A stretch of 64,000 nucleotides of DNA from Luteimonas rhizosphaericola (GTDB lineage: Bacteria > Pseudomonadota > Gammaproteobacteria > Xanthomonadales > Xanthomonadaceae): positions 1 through 64,000 of the forward strand of contig NZ_JARXRN010000027.1 of the NCBI RefSeq assembly GCF_029888045.1, read 5' to 3'. The stretch's first letter is position 1, and every line of letters begins with the position of its first letter. The notes under the pieces are model-generated. The model worked only from the letters and a program-made list of their open reading frames with translations. It was not told the DNA's origin and made no database searches. Shown one piece after another: positions 9,867 to 16,524 of this stretch. Made by a program: the position numbers and the translations under genes.

Positions 9867-10412
9867 ATGCGGAATCGAAAGTGGCAGGTGCGGGGCGGGG
9901 GCATGGCGCCCGAGGCAGATCCGGGAGTGGATGTTTCACGGCAGTACCGGCGTGCGCGCCCGCGCCCGGTCGACGCCCTCCGTGGCGAGCGCCTCGCTCG
10001 CATGCAGGCGGCCAGTGCAGGGCAGCGCGGATTCAGCCTGATCGAAATCATCCTGGTGGTGGTGCTCATCGGCGGCATCGTCGCGTTCGCGGCCACGCGC
10101 ATCCTCGGCGGCGGCGACCGGGCGCGCGTGCGTTTGGCCGAAGCGCAGGTGCAGACACTGGCCGAGAAGGTGCACCAGTTCGAAATGGACACCGGTTCGC
10201 TGCCCGCCACGCTGGACCAGCTGGTGGTGCAGCCTGGCGGCGCGATCGGCTGGCTCGGCCCGTATGCGAAGGAGTCCGAACTGCGCGACCCGTGGAATAC
10301 CGCGTTCGAGTACCGCGCGCCGGGCGACGGCAAGCCGTTCGACATCGTCAGCTACGGCGCCGACCGCAAACCCGGCGGCGACAGCGTCGACGCCGACATC
10401 CGCAACGACTGA
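9867..10412 (+). CDS. gspG: Major pseudopilin GspG with unusually long leader
   Basis: Mature GspG is clear: cleavage at GQRG|FSLIEIILVVVLIGG (Phe codon at 10032), then about 126 residues ending in YGADRKPGGDSVDADIRND, which fits the calcium-binding C-terminus of major pseudopilins. The start is uncertain. ATG 9867 has a good RBS (ggagaaag about 8 nt upstream) and gives a 55-residue leader. ATG 10002 would give a normal 10-residue leader (MQAASAGQRG) but has no convincing RBS. ATG 9828 is also in frame. The leader holds one degenerate copy of the unit that is tandemly repeated before gspH and gspJ. The protein polymerises into the periplasmic pseudopilus. Confidence 0.9.
   Translation: MRNRKWQVRGGGMAPEADPGVDVSRQYRRARPRPVDALRGERLARMQAASAGQRGFSLIEIILVVVLIGGIVAFAATRILGGGDRARVRLAEAQVQTLAEKVHQFEMDTGSLPATLDQLVVQPGGAIGWLGPYAKESELRDPWNTAFEYRAPGDGKPFDIVSYGADRKPGGDSVDADIRND
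9938..10018 (+). repeat. Single 81-bp pseudopilin-leader repeat unit before gspG
   Basis: The distance from cacggcag at 9937 to cagggcag at 10018 is 81 bp (27 codons), one codon shorter than the units at gspH and gspJ. The core tccgtggcgagcgc begins at 9979, exactly 53 nt before the first codon of mature GspG. The same 53-nt spacing is seen at gspH and gspJ. This copy is diverged and was recognised through that alignment. Confidence 0.6.
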
Positions 10413-10517
10413 CGGCACGCGGACGCGTGATGGCTACCTGCGCGTCCGCCCGCGCTCCCGCATCCGCACCGTGATCCTGCGCCGCGCGCCCGGTGATGAC
10501 CCGCGAGGGGAAGCACC

Positions 10518-11504
10518 TTGCCCGGAGCCGGCATGAACCACGCCGGCTGGAGCATGCGTGGCATCGCTGGCGCTGTGGCTGGGGTCGCGCGCGCCGGAGG
10601 GGGCCGCGGCGCCTTCGCCGCCGCGCGCAGGGACACGCGCCCGCCGGAGCGCGCGACGCGCCATGTGTCGAGCGCCCTGGCCCCCGGCGGGGCCGTGACG
10701 CGGGCGCCGTGGACGAGCGCCCGACAGCACGATGGCAATGGACGCGGTCCGTTCCCTGGCGTGGGCCGTGGCGACGGCGACATTGGCGCGCAGGGGGTGA
10801 GTGCACGGCAGCCGACCTGCCTGGAGCGCAGTCCATTCGCTGACATCGGCGCTGGCGATGGCCCCACTGGCGTGCGGTGGATGAGTGCACGGCAGCCGCG
10901 CCGCCTTGCGCGCAGTCCATTCGCTGGCATCGGCCGTGGCGACGACCTCACTGGCATGCGGTGGATAGATGCACGGCAGCCGAGCCGCCTTTTGCGCAGT
11001 CCATTCATTGGTGTCAGCCGTGGCGACGGCATCATTGGCGCGCAGCGGGTGGGTGAACGGCAGCGCGGATTCTCGCTGCTGGAGATGCTGCTGGTGATGG
11101 CGCTGATCGCCGCCACCGGCCTGCTGGCCGCGGGCGTGCTGACCGGCGGATTCGACCGCATGGCGCTGCGGTCGGGCGCCAAGGACATGGCCGCGCAGCT
11201 GCGGTTCGCGCGCGCCCACGCCATCGCCTCCGGCGTGCCGCAGCAGTTCCAGGTCGATCCTGCGGCCCGGACATGGCAGGGAGCGGATGGCCGTGCCGGC
11301 GAGTTGCCGGGCGAGGTGCAGGTGCGCTTCACCGGCGCGCGCGAAGTGCAGCCGGCGGCCGGCATCGGCGCGATCGTGTTCTTTGGCGACGGCGCGTCCA
11401 CCGGCGGACGCGTGCAGCTGAGCCTGGGCGACGCGGCCTGGAACGTGGACGTCGCCTGGCTCACCGGCGAGGTCACGCTGCGGCGCGGCGAGGTGGCGCG
11501 TTGA
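10518..11504 (+). CDS. gspH: Pseudopilin GspH with repeat-containing N-terminal extension
   Basis: The mature pseudopilin starts after ERQRG|FSLLEMLLVMALIAATG (Phe codon at 11070) and is about 144 residues, normal for GspH. The frame stays open far upstream. TTG 10518 follows a strong RBS (gagggg, 7-nt spacing) and ATG 10533 is also possible; from TTG the leader would be 184 residues. It contains four 28-residue repeats with consensus ARQPxxLxRSPFxGxxRGDG. GTG 11049 would give a conventional 7-residue leader but has a weak RBS. The ~640 bp between gspG and mature gspH is out of character for this operon. Minor pseudopilin of the pseudopilus tip (family knowledge). Confidence 0.88.
   Translation: MPGAGMNHAGWSMRGIAGAVAGVARAGGGRGAFAAARRDTRPPERATRHVSSALAPGGAVTRAPWTSARQHDGNGRGPFPGVGRGDGDIGAQGVSARQPTCLERSPFADIGAGDGPTGVRWMSARQPRRLARSPFAGIGRGDDLTGMRWIDARQPSRLLRSPFIGVSRGDGIIGAQRVGERQRGFSLLEMLLVMALIAATGLLAAGVLTGGFDRMALRSGAKDMAAQLRFARAHAIASGVPQQFQVDPAARTWQGADGRAGELPGEVQVRFTGAREVQPAAGIGAIVFFGDGASTGGRVQLSLGDAAWNVDVAWLTGEVTLRRGEVAR
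10716..11051 (+). repeat. Tandem array of four 84-bp units ahead of mature GspH
   Basis: Units: 10716-10799, 10800-10883, 10884-10967, 10968-11051. All are exactly 84 bp (28 codons) and in frame with gspH. Units 2 and 3 differ at 13 of 84 positions; units 3 and 4 at 19 of 84. Shared blocks are gcacggcagccg, cgcagtccatt and gccgtggcgacgg. The next unit would start at 11052, where the true leader gaacggcagcgcggattc takes the place of gcacggcagccg; the array therefore ends on the processing site. Differences are not concentrated at third codon positions. A more degenerate unit may lie further upstream. Confidence 0.92.
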
Positions 11505-11947
11505 ACATCGTGCGCCGCGGCCGCGTGCGTCTTCCGCAGCGGGGCTACACCCTGCTGGAGATCATCGTCGCGTTCGCGGTGCTGGGCCTGGCGCTGACCC
11601 TGTTGCTGGGCACGCTGTCGGGTGGCGTGCGCCAGGTGCGCTGGTCGGCCGACAGCGCGCGCGCGGCCCTGCACGCGCAATCGCTGCTGGACGAGGTGGG
11701 CGTGGGCGAGGTGCTGGCACCCGGCATACGCGACGGCACCTTCGACGGCGGGCGCTATCGCTGGCGCCTGGACATCGAACCGTACGTGGATCGCGCGCGT
11801 CCGCCCGGGCAGCCGGCCGATCCGTTCGCACCGCAGCTGCTGCACCTGCTGCTGCAGGTGCAGTGGGGCGAGGGCACGCCGCGCGAGCGCCTGCAGCTCG
11901 AATCGCTGCGCCTGGTGCAGCCCGATCCGTCGGCGGTGTCGGGATGA
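11501..11947 (+). CDS. gspI: Minor pseudopilin GspI
   Basis: 148 residues. TTG 11501 overlaps the gspH stop (TTGA) and follows gaggtgg as RBS; leader MNIVRRGRVRLPQRG, cleavage before YTLLEIIVAFAVLG. GspI forms the pseudopilus tip with GspH, GspJ and GspK. Unlike its neighbours it has a normal short leader and no repeat, and its coupling to gspH leaves no room for one. Confidence 0.93.
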   Translation: MNIVRRGRVRLPQRGYTLLEIIVAFAVLGLALTLLLGTLSGGVRQVRWSADSARAALHAQSLLDEVGVGEVLAPGIRDGTFDGGRYRWRLDIEPYVDRARPPGQPADPFAPQLLHLLLQVQWGEGTPRERLQLESLRLVQPDPSAVSG

Positions 11948-13041
11948 GACATGGGTGGCGCGGCCAGCGTGGAGGAGGTGCGTTCGCCGATGCAGGCGCT
12001 CGCGGCAGCGGCGCCGTCGCGAGTCCCCGACCGTCTGCGAGCGGGGCGCGTGGCCACGGGCACGCCGGCTTCGAGCGCGTGCGCGACCGGCCGACGGGCG
12101 ATGCGCGGAAGTGGATCGCCGATCCGAGCCGTGGCGATGACATCCCTGCTGTGGCGCGGTCGAGTGCGCGGCGGTTGGACGGTTCTGCGCGCGGGCCACT
12201 CGATGCTGTCTGCCATGGCGACGGCATCGCTGGCGTGCGGGGGGCGAGTCGACTGCAGCCGGAGAGCGATATGCGCAGGCGATTCGCGCGTGTCAGCCCT
12301 TGCGACGGCCTCATTGATCAGCAGCGGAGATGTGCACGGCAGCCGGACAGCGTCATGCGCAGGCCAGTCAATGTTGTCAGCCGTGGCGACGGCCTCATTG
12401 ATCAGCAGCGGAGACGTGCGCTGCAGCGCGGATTCACCCTGATCGAGATCCTGCTGGCGACCACGCTGCTGGCCGCCGGGCTGGCGCTCGGTTTCGCCAC
12501 CCTGCGCGCGGCCACGGCGACCGTCGATCGCGGCGAACGGCTGGCCGAGCGCACCGAACGCATGCGCGCGGTCGAGGGCTTCCTGCGCCGCCGGCTGGCG
12601 TCGGCCACCCCGATCGCGTTCGCGATCGAGGAGGACAGCGGCCGCATGGTGCGCTTCATCGGCGATCCCGACAGGGTCCGCTTCGTGGCCGACCTGCCGA
12701 ACTACCTCGGCCGCGGCGGGCCGCACCTGCACGACGTCGCGGTGCTCGACGGCGAGGGTGGCCCGATGCTGGCGGTCGCGTTCACCATGGCCGTGGCCGG
12801 CGGCACGATCGAGGCGCGCGACGCGCGTCCGCCCGAACCGCTGGTGCCGGACCTCGCGCAGGCGCGTTTCCGCTACCGCGGCCTGGGCGAGGACGGCCAG
12901 CTCGGCGAATGGACCGACCGCTGGGAGCAGGTCGACACGCTGCCGCTGCAGGTCTCGCTGGAACTGTCCAGCCGCAACGGCGGCGTGTGGCCGCCGCTGG
13001 TGGTCAGCCTGCCGCAGCAGATGGGGGGCATGGTGCCGTGA
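11944..13041 (+). CDS. gspJ: Pseudopilin GspJ with repeat-containing N-terminal extension
   Basis: The mature part begins after ALQRG|FTLIEILLATTLLAAG (Phe codon at 12433) and has 202 residues, normal for GspJ. ATG 11944 overlaps the gspI stop as ATGA, the coupling used elsewhere in this operon. From there the frame is open through the repeat array, giving a 163-residue leader that starts MRHGWRGQRGGGAFADA. Four 28-residue repeats of the gspH type follow, ending SRGDGLIDQQRRRALQRG|F. An alternative is initiation close to the leader, but I see no good RBS and start there. Whether the extension is translated is the open question. Confidence 0.87.
   Translation: MRHGWRGQRGGGAFADAGARGSGAVASPRPSASGARGHGHAGFERVRDRPTGDARKWIADPSRGDDIPAVARSSARRLDGSARGPLDAVCHGDGIAGVRGASRLQPESDMRRRFARVSPCDGLIDQQRRCARQPDSVMRRPVNVVSRGDGLIDQQRRRALQRGFTLIEILLATTLLAAGLALGFATLRAATATVDRGERLAERTERMRAVEGFLRRRLASATPIAFAIEEDSGRMVRFIGDPDRVRFVADLPNYLGRGGPHLHDVAVLDGEGGPMLAVAFTMAVAGGTIEARDARPPEPLVPDLAQARFRYRGLGEDGQLGEWTDRWEQVDTLPLQVSLELSSRNGGVWPPLVVSLPQQMGGMVP
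12075..12410 (+). repeat. Tandem array of four 84-bp units ahead of mature GspJ
   Basis: Units: 12075-12158, 12159-12242, 12243-12326, 12327-12410, all 84 bp. The last two share long runs such as cggcctcattgatcagcagc. Aligned codon by codon with the last gspH unit, the last gspJ unit is about 76% identical and in the same frame (ARQPDSVMRRPVNVVSRGDG against ARQPSRLLRSPFIGVSRGDG). The core gccgtggcgacggc at 12380 is 53 nt before the mature start. The first unit is the most degenerate. Confidence 0.9.
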
Positions 13042-13901
13042 GCGCGACGCGGCATCGTGCGCGCGGCGCCGCGCTGATCCTGGTGCTGTGGCTGGTGGCG
13101 CTGCTGGCGGCGCTGATCGGCGCGTTCGCGATGACGTCCCAGACCGAATACATGCAGGGTCGCACCCTCGGCAGTTCGCTGGTGGCCGGCCAGGCCGCGC
13201 GCGCCGGGCTGGAGTACGCGGCGACCCGCGTGTCCCACCCCGATCCGCGGGTGCAGTGGCTGCCCGACGGCCGCGCCTATCCGTGGGCGTTCGCCGGGGC
13301 GCAGGTCGAGGTCCGGATCATCGACGAGTCCGGCAAGCTCGATCTCAACGCCAGCGAGGCCGCGACGCTGTCCGCGCTGATGCGCGTCACCGGCGCCGAG
13401 CCCGAGCAGGCCGACATCGTGGCCGCGGCGATCGTCGACTGGCGCGATGCCGACGACCTGACCCAGCCGATGGGCGGGGCGGAAGACCCGCAGTACGCCG
13501 CCGCCGGACTGCCCTGGGGGGCGAAGGACGCGCCGTTCGAGACGGTGGGCGAGGTCGAGCAGGTGCTGGGCATGACTCCGGCGCTGTACGCGGCGCTGGC
13601 GCCGCACCTGACCATCCACAGCGGGCTGCCGATCCCGGACGCGCGCTTCGCGAGCGGCGAGGTGCTCGCGGCGATGGGCATCGATGCCGCGCCAGTGCTG
13701 GCGCAGCGTGAACGTCCTCCGCAGCCGGGCGAGCCCTCGTTCGTGGGCGCCGGCAGTGGCACGTATAGTATTGACAGCCGTGCGCGGCTCAGGGATGGGC
13801 GCGAATCCGTCCTGCGCGCCGTGGTCCGGCTCGGGCCCAGTGGCGTGCCCGGGTCGGCGTTCACCGTCTTGAGATGGGAGGAAGGCGCGTCGCCGCGATG
13901 A
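13038..13901 (+). CDS. gspK: Minor pseudopilin GspK
   Basis: 287 residues; GTG start overlapping the gspJ stop (GTGA). Leader MSATRHRARG, then AALILVLWLVALLAALIGAF; the mature protein has Ala at position 1 and lacks Glu5, as is usual for GspK. The large C-terminal domain carries the SAM-like repeats of the family (VEQVLGMTPALYAALAPHLT). It caps the pseudopilus tip with GspI and GspJ. Normal short leader, no repeat array. Confidence 0.94.
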   Translation: MSATRHRARGAALILVLWLVALLAALIGAFAMTSQTEYMQGRTLGSSLVAGQAARAGLEYAATRVSHPDPRVQWLPDGRAYPWAFAGAQVEVRIIDESGKLDLNASEAATLSALMRVTGAEPEQADIVAAAIVDWRDADDLTQPMGGAEDPQYAAAGLPWGAKDAPFETVGEVEQVLGMTPALYAALAPHLTIHSGLPIPDARFASGEVLAAMGIDAAPVLAQRERPPQPGEPSFVGAGSGTYSIDSRARLRDGRESVLRAVVRLGPSGVPGSAFTVLRWEEGASPR

Positions 13902-15091
13902 GGGTCGTTGTCGAACAATCCGCACCGGCCGGGTCCGGCCTGCGCGGCGGATTCCGCCGCGTCGAGGGCAGCCTGCGTCCGCGCCTGCGCGGCTTCCTGG
14001 CCTGGTGGACGGGCGCGCTGGCCAGCTGCCTGCCGGCACGCGTGCGCGACCTGTTCGAACTCTCCCCGCGGCGGCTGCTGCTGCGCCGTGTGGGCGCGGA
14101 CCTGCAGCTGGCGCTGTGGCGCGGCGACGACGTCCGCCCCTTGGCCGGCGTGCCGGTGGCGGCGCTGGCCGACGACGGCCGCGACCCGTTGTCCGCGCTG
14201 CTGGCCCCGCGCGTGGCCGACGTGCCGCGCTGGCTTGTGCTGCCGGCCGCGACCGTCCTGCGCCGGCGCCTGACGCTGCCGGCCGCCGCCGGCGAACGGC
14301 TGCGCGAGGTGCTCGGCTTCGAGATCGACCGCCAGACGCCGTTCACCGCCGCCGACGTCAGCTACGACGCGCGGGTGCTCAACCGCCGCGGCGACGACCA
14401 GCTCGAGGTTGAACTGGTGGTGGTGCCGAAGGCGACCCTCGACGCCGCGCTGGCCGGCCTCGGTCCGCTGGCCTCGACCCTGTCCGGCGTGGACGCGGCC
14501 GATGCCGCAGGCCAGCCGCTCGGCATCAACCTGATGGGAGATGCCCGCCGGCACCGGCGCGAGGATCCCTGGCGCCGGCGAAATGCCGTGCTGCTGCTGG
14601 TCGCGGGCGTGGCCCTGTTCGCCGCGATGTGGCAGATGCTGGCCAACCGAGAGGCGGCGGCCGAAGTGTTCGAACAGCAGGTCGACGAGGCAGTGCGCCA
14701 GGCCCGCGGCGCCTCGCTGGAGAAGCGCCGGCTGCTGGACCTGGTCGAAGGCGGCGCCTTCCTGCAGGCCGCGCGTGCCGGGGCGCCGACGATGGTCGAG
14801 GTGATGGACGAGCTGGCGCGGCGGCTGCCCGACGACACCTATCTGGAGAAGCTGTCGGTCGAGGGCGACCGGGTGCTGCTGATCGGGTTGAGCCGCGAGG
14901 CCTCGGCCCTGGTCGGGCGCCTGCAGGGCTCGCCGCTGTGGACCTCGCCGGCGTTGGCCGGCGCGCTGCAGCCCGACCCGCGCACCCGCATGGACCGCTT
15001 CACGCTCACGGCGACCCTGGTCACCGCGCCCCCCGACGCGCCGCAGCCGGCCACCAACGCGGAGGCGCCCGGTGCAGCCGGAGGTCCCTAA
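13898..15091 (+). CDS. gspL: Type II secretion protein GspL
   Basis: 397 residues; ATG 13898 overlaps the gspK stop (ATGA). A cytoplasmic actin-like domain (about 1-225) precedes one TM segment (NAVLLLVAGVALFAAMWQML) and a periplasmic ferredoxin-like part. A PilN-like stretch lies around DELARRLPDDTYLEKLSVEG. GspL recruits GspE to the membrane and pairs with GspM. The Pro/Ala-rich tail after residue ~375 is probably unstructured. Confidence 0.92.
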   Translation: MRVVVEQSAPAGSGLRGGFRRVEGSLRPRLRGFLAWWTGALASCLPARVRDLFELSPRRLLLRRVGADLQLALWRGDDVRPLAGVPVAALADDGRDPLSALLAPRVADVPRWLVLPAATVLRRRLTLPAAAGERLREVLGFEIDRQTPFTAADVSYDARVLNRRGDDQLEVELVVVPKATLDAALAGLGPLASTLSGVDAADAAGQPLGINLMGDARRHRREDPWRRRNAVLLLVAGVALFAAMWQMLANREAAAEVFEQQVDEAVRQARGASLEKRRLLDLVEGGAFLQAARAGAPTMVEVMDELARRLPDDTYLEKLSVEGDRVLLIGLSREASALVGRLQGSPLWTSPALAGALQPDPRTRMDRFTLTATLVTAPPDAPQPATNAEAPGAAGGP

Positions 15092-15695
15092 CCGCGACCG
15101 CTGGCTGGCGCTGGCGATCCTCGCCGGCGTGCTCGCGCTCGCCTACCTGGTGCTGGTGCACCCGTGGTGGACGGCGCCGCTGCTGGAGACCAACGCCCGC
15201 ATCGAATCCCTGCGCGAACGCGACCTGCGCGCGCGCATGGAACTGGCGCAGGCGCCGCAGGTGCAGCAGCGGCTGGAGGCCGCGCGCGCAGCAGCCGGCA
15301 GCGCACCGGGCTTCATGGCCGAGGCCAACGTGCAGCTGGCCACCTCGGCGCTGGTCCAGCGGCTGGAACAGGCGGTGCTGCAGGCGAGCCCCGGCAACCG
15401 CAGCTGCGCGATCACCAACCGCCAGCCGATGAACGACGCGCGCCAGGAGCGCTTCCCGCGGGCCACGGTGCAGGTGCGCCTGACCTGCGGCAACCCCGAG
15501 CTCGCCGTCGTGCTGCATTCGCTGGAAAGCGGCTCGCCGCGGCTGTTCGTCGACAATCTCAACATCCTCGCCCAGCGCTACCAGTTCAGCGGCAACCAGG
15601 GCAGCGGCGGCGGCGTGGACGTGAGCTTCGACCTCTACGGCTACCTGCAGCCGGCGCCCGCGGCGGCGCAGACGGGGGCACCCGGTGCGCGCTGA
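15072..15695 (+). CDS. gspM: Type II secretion protein GspM
   Basis: 207 residues, GTG start inside the last codons of gspL (20-bp overlap). Short cytoplasmic N-terminus, one TM (WLALAILAGVLALAYLVLV), then a coiled-coil-prone stretch and a periplasmic domain. Position between L and N, size and topology match GspM/XpsM, the partner of GspL. Confidence 0.9.
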   Translation: MQPEVPNRDRWLALAILAGVLALAYLVLVHPWWTAPLLETNARIESLRERDLRARMELAQAPQVQQRLEAARAAAGSAPGFMAEANVQLATSALVQRLEQAVLQASPGNRSCAITNRQPMNDARQERFPRATVQVRLTCGNPELAVVLHSLESGSPRLFVDNLNILAQRYQFSGNQGSGGGVDVSFDLYGYLQPAPAAAQTGAPGAR

Positions 15696-16515
15696 GGATG
15701 CCGGCGCGCGCACCTGGCTGTACGCCGCGGTCGCCGGCTGGGCGCTGTGCGCCTGGGTGCTGGCGATGTTCGGCATGGGCGGCAGCATCGACCGGCTCGA
15801 CGAAGACCCGTCCCTGCAGCAGCCACTGCCGACCCCGGCATCGGCGGCGCCCGAACGCCTGGGCCCGCTGGCGCAGTACGGCGACATCGCCGGCCGGCCG
15901 CTGTTCACCGACACCCGCCGCCCGCAGCCGTTCGTGATCGATCCGATGGCCGAGGCGGGGGAGACCGGCAGCGGCTTCGACTACGTGCTCACCAGCGTGG
16001 TGCGCACGCCGACCCTGCAGCTGGTGATCCTGCAGCCCACCGAAGGCGGCGACCCGGTGCGCGTGCGCCAGGGCAGTGCGCCCGACGGCGCGCCGGGCTG
16101 GGTGCTGCAGTCGGTCGAGGCGCGGCGCGCGGTGTTCGCCGGCCCCGAGGGCGAGCAGGCGCTGGAGCTGCGGGTGTTCGACGGCGTCGGCGGGCAGGCA
16201 CCGACGCCGACGGCCGGGTCGCCCGCGGACATGGCCGTTGGCGATGCCGACGCTTCCGCGGTACCCGACGACACGCCGGGCCAGCGCCAGCGCGGCACTG
16301 GCGGTGGCCAGGCCCCACGACAGCAGGCCACCGCGCAGGAGGGCGCTGCCGATGCGGCCGCGCCCGAGGCCGATGCCGCGGTCGACAGCGCGGCGCAGCA
16401 GCAGGCGGCGCAGGACCAGGTGGAGATGATCCGGCGCCGGATCGAGGAGCGCCGGGCGCGCCTGCGCCAGGAAGACGCGACGCGCTCGAACCAGCGCGCC
16501 AACCAGACCCAATAG
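15685..16515 (+). CDS. gspN: Type II secretion protein N (XpsN-like, GspC analogue)
   Basis: 276 residues, GTG start overlapping gspM by 11 bp. One N-terminal TM (LYAAVAGWALCAWVLAMFGMG), then a periplasmic region with DIAGRPLFTDTRRP, which resembles the homology region of GspC, and a Gln/Ala/Arg-rich C-terminal tail. In Xanthomonas the xpsN product does the GspC job of linking the inner-membrane platform to the secretin. No gspC is visible in this operon, consistent with that arrangement. Confidence 0.85.
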   Translation: MRAEDAGARTWLYAAVAGWALCAWVLAMFGMGGSIDRLDEDPSLQQPLPTPASAAPERLGPLAQYGDIAGRPLFTDTRRPQPFVIDPMAEAGETGSGFDYVLTSVVRTPTLQLVILQPTEGGDPVRVRQGSAPDGAPGWVLQSVEARRAVFAGPEGEQALELRVFDGVGGQAPTPTAGSPADMAVGDADASAVPDDTPGQRQRGTGGGQAPRQQATAQEGAADAAAPEADAAVDSAAQQQAAQDQVEMIRRRIEERRARLRQEDATRSNQRANQTQ

Positions 16516-16524
16516 ACTGTGCCG

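Noticed and set aside
10434-11219. Minus-strand ORF of 261 residues across the gspH repeats
   Set aside because: It is open because of high GC, starts inside mature gspH and lacks a recognisable domain; similar shadow frames cover most genes here.
10716-12410. CRISPR array
   Set aside because: The whole 84-bp unit repeats with gradual divergence; there are no short identical repeats separated by unique spacers, and no cas genes nearby.
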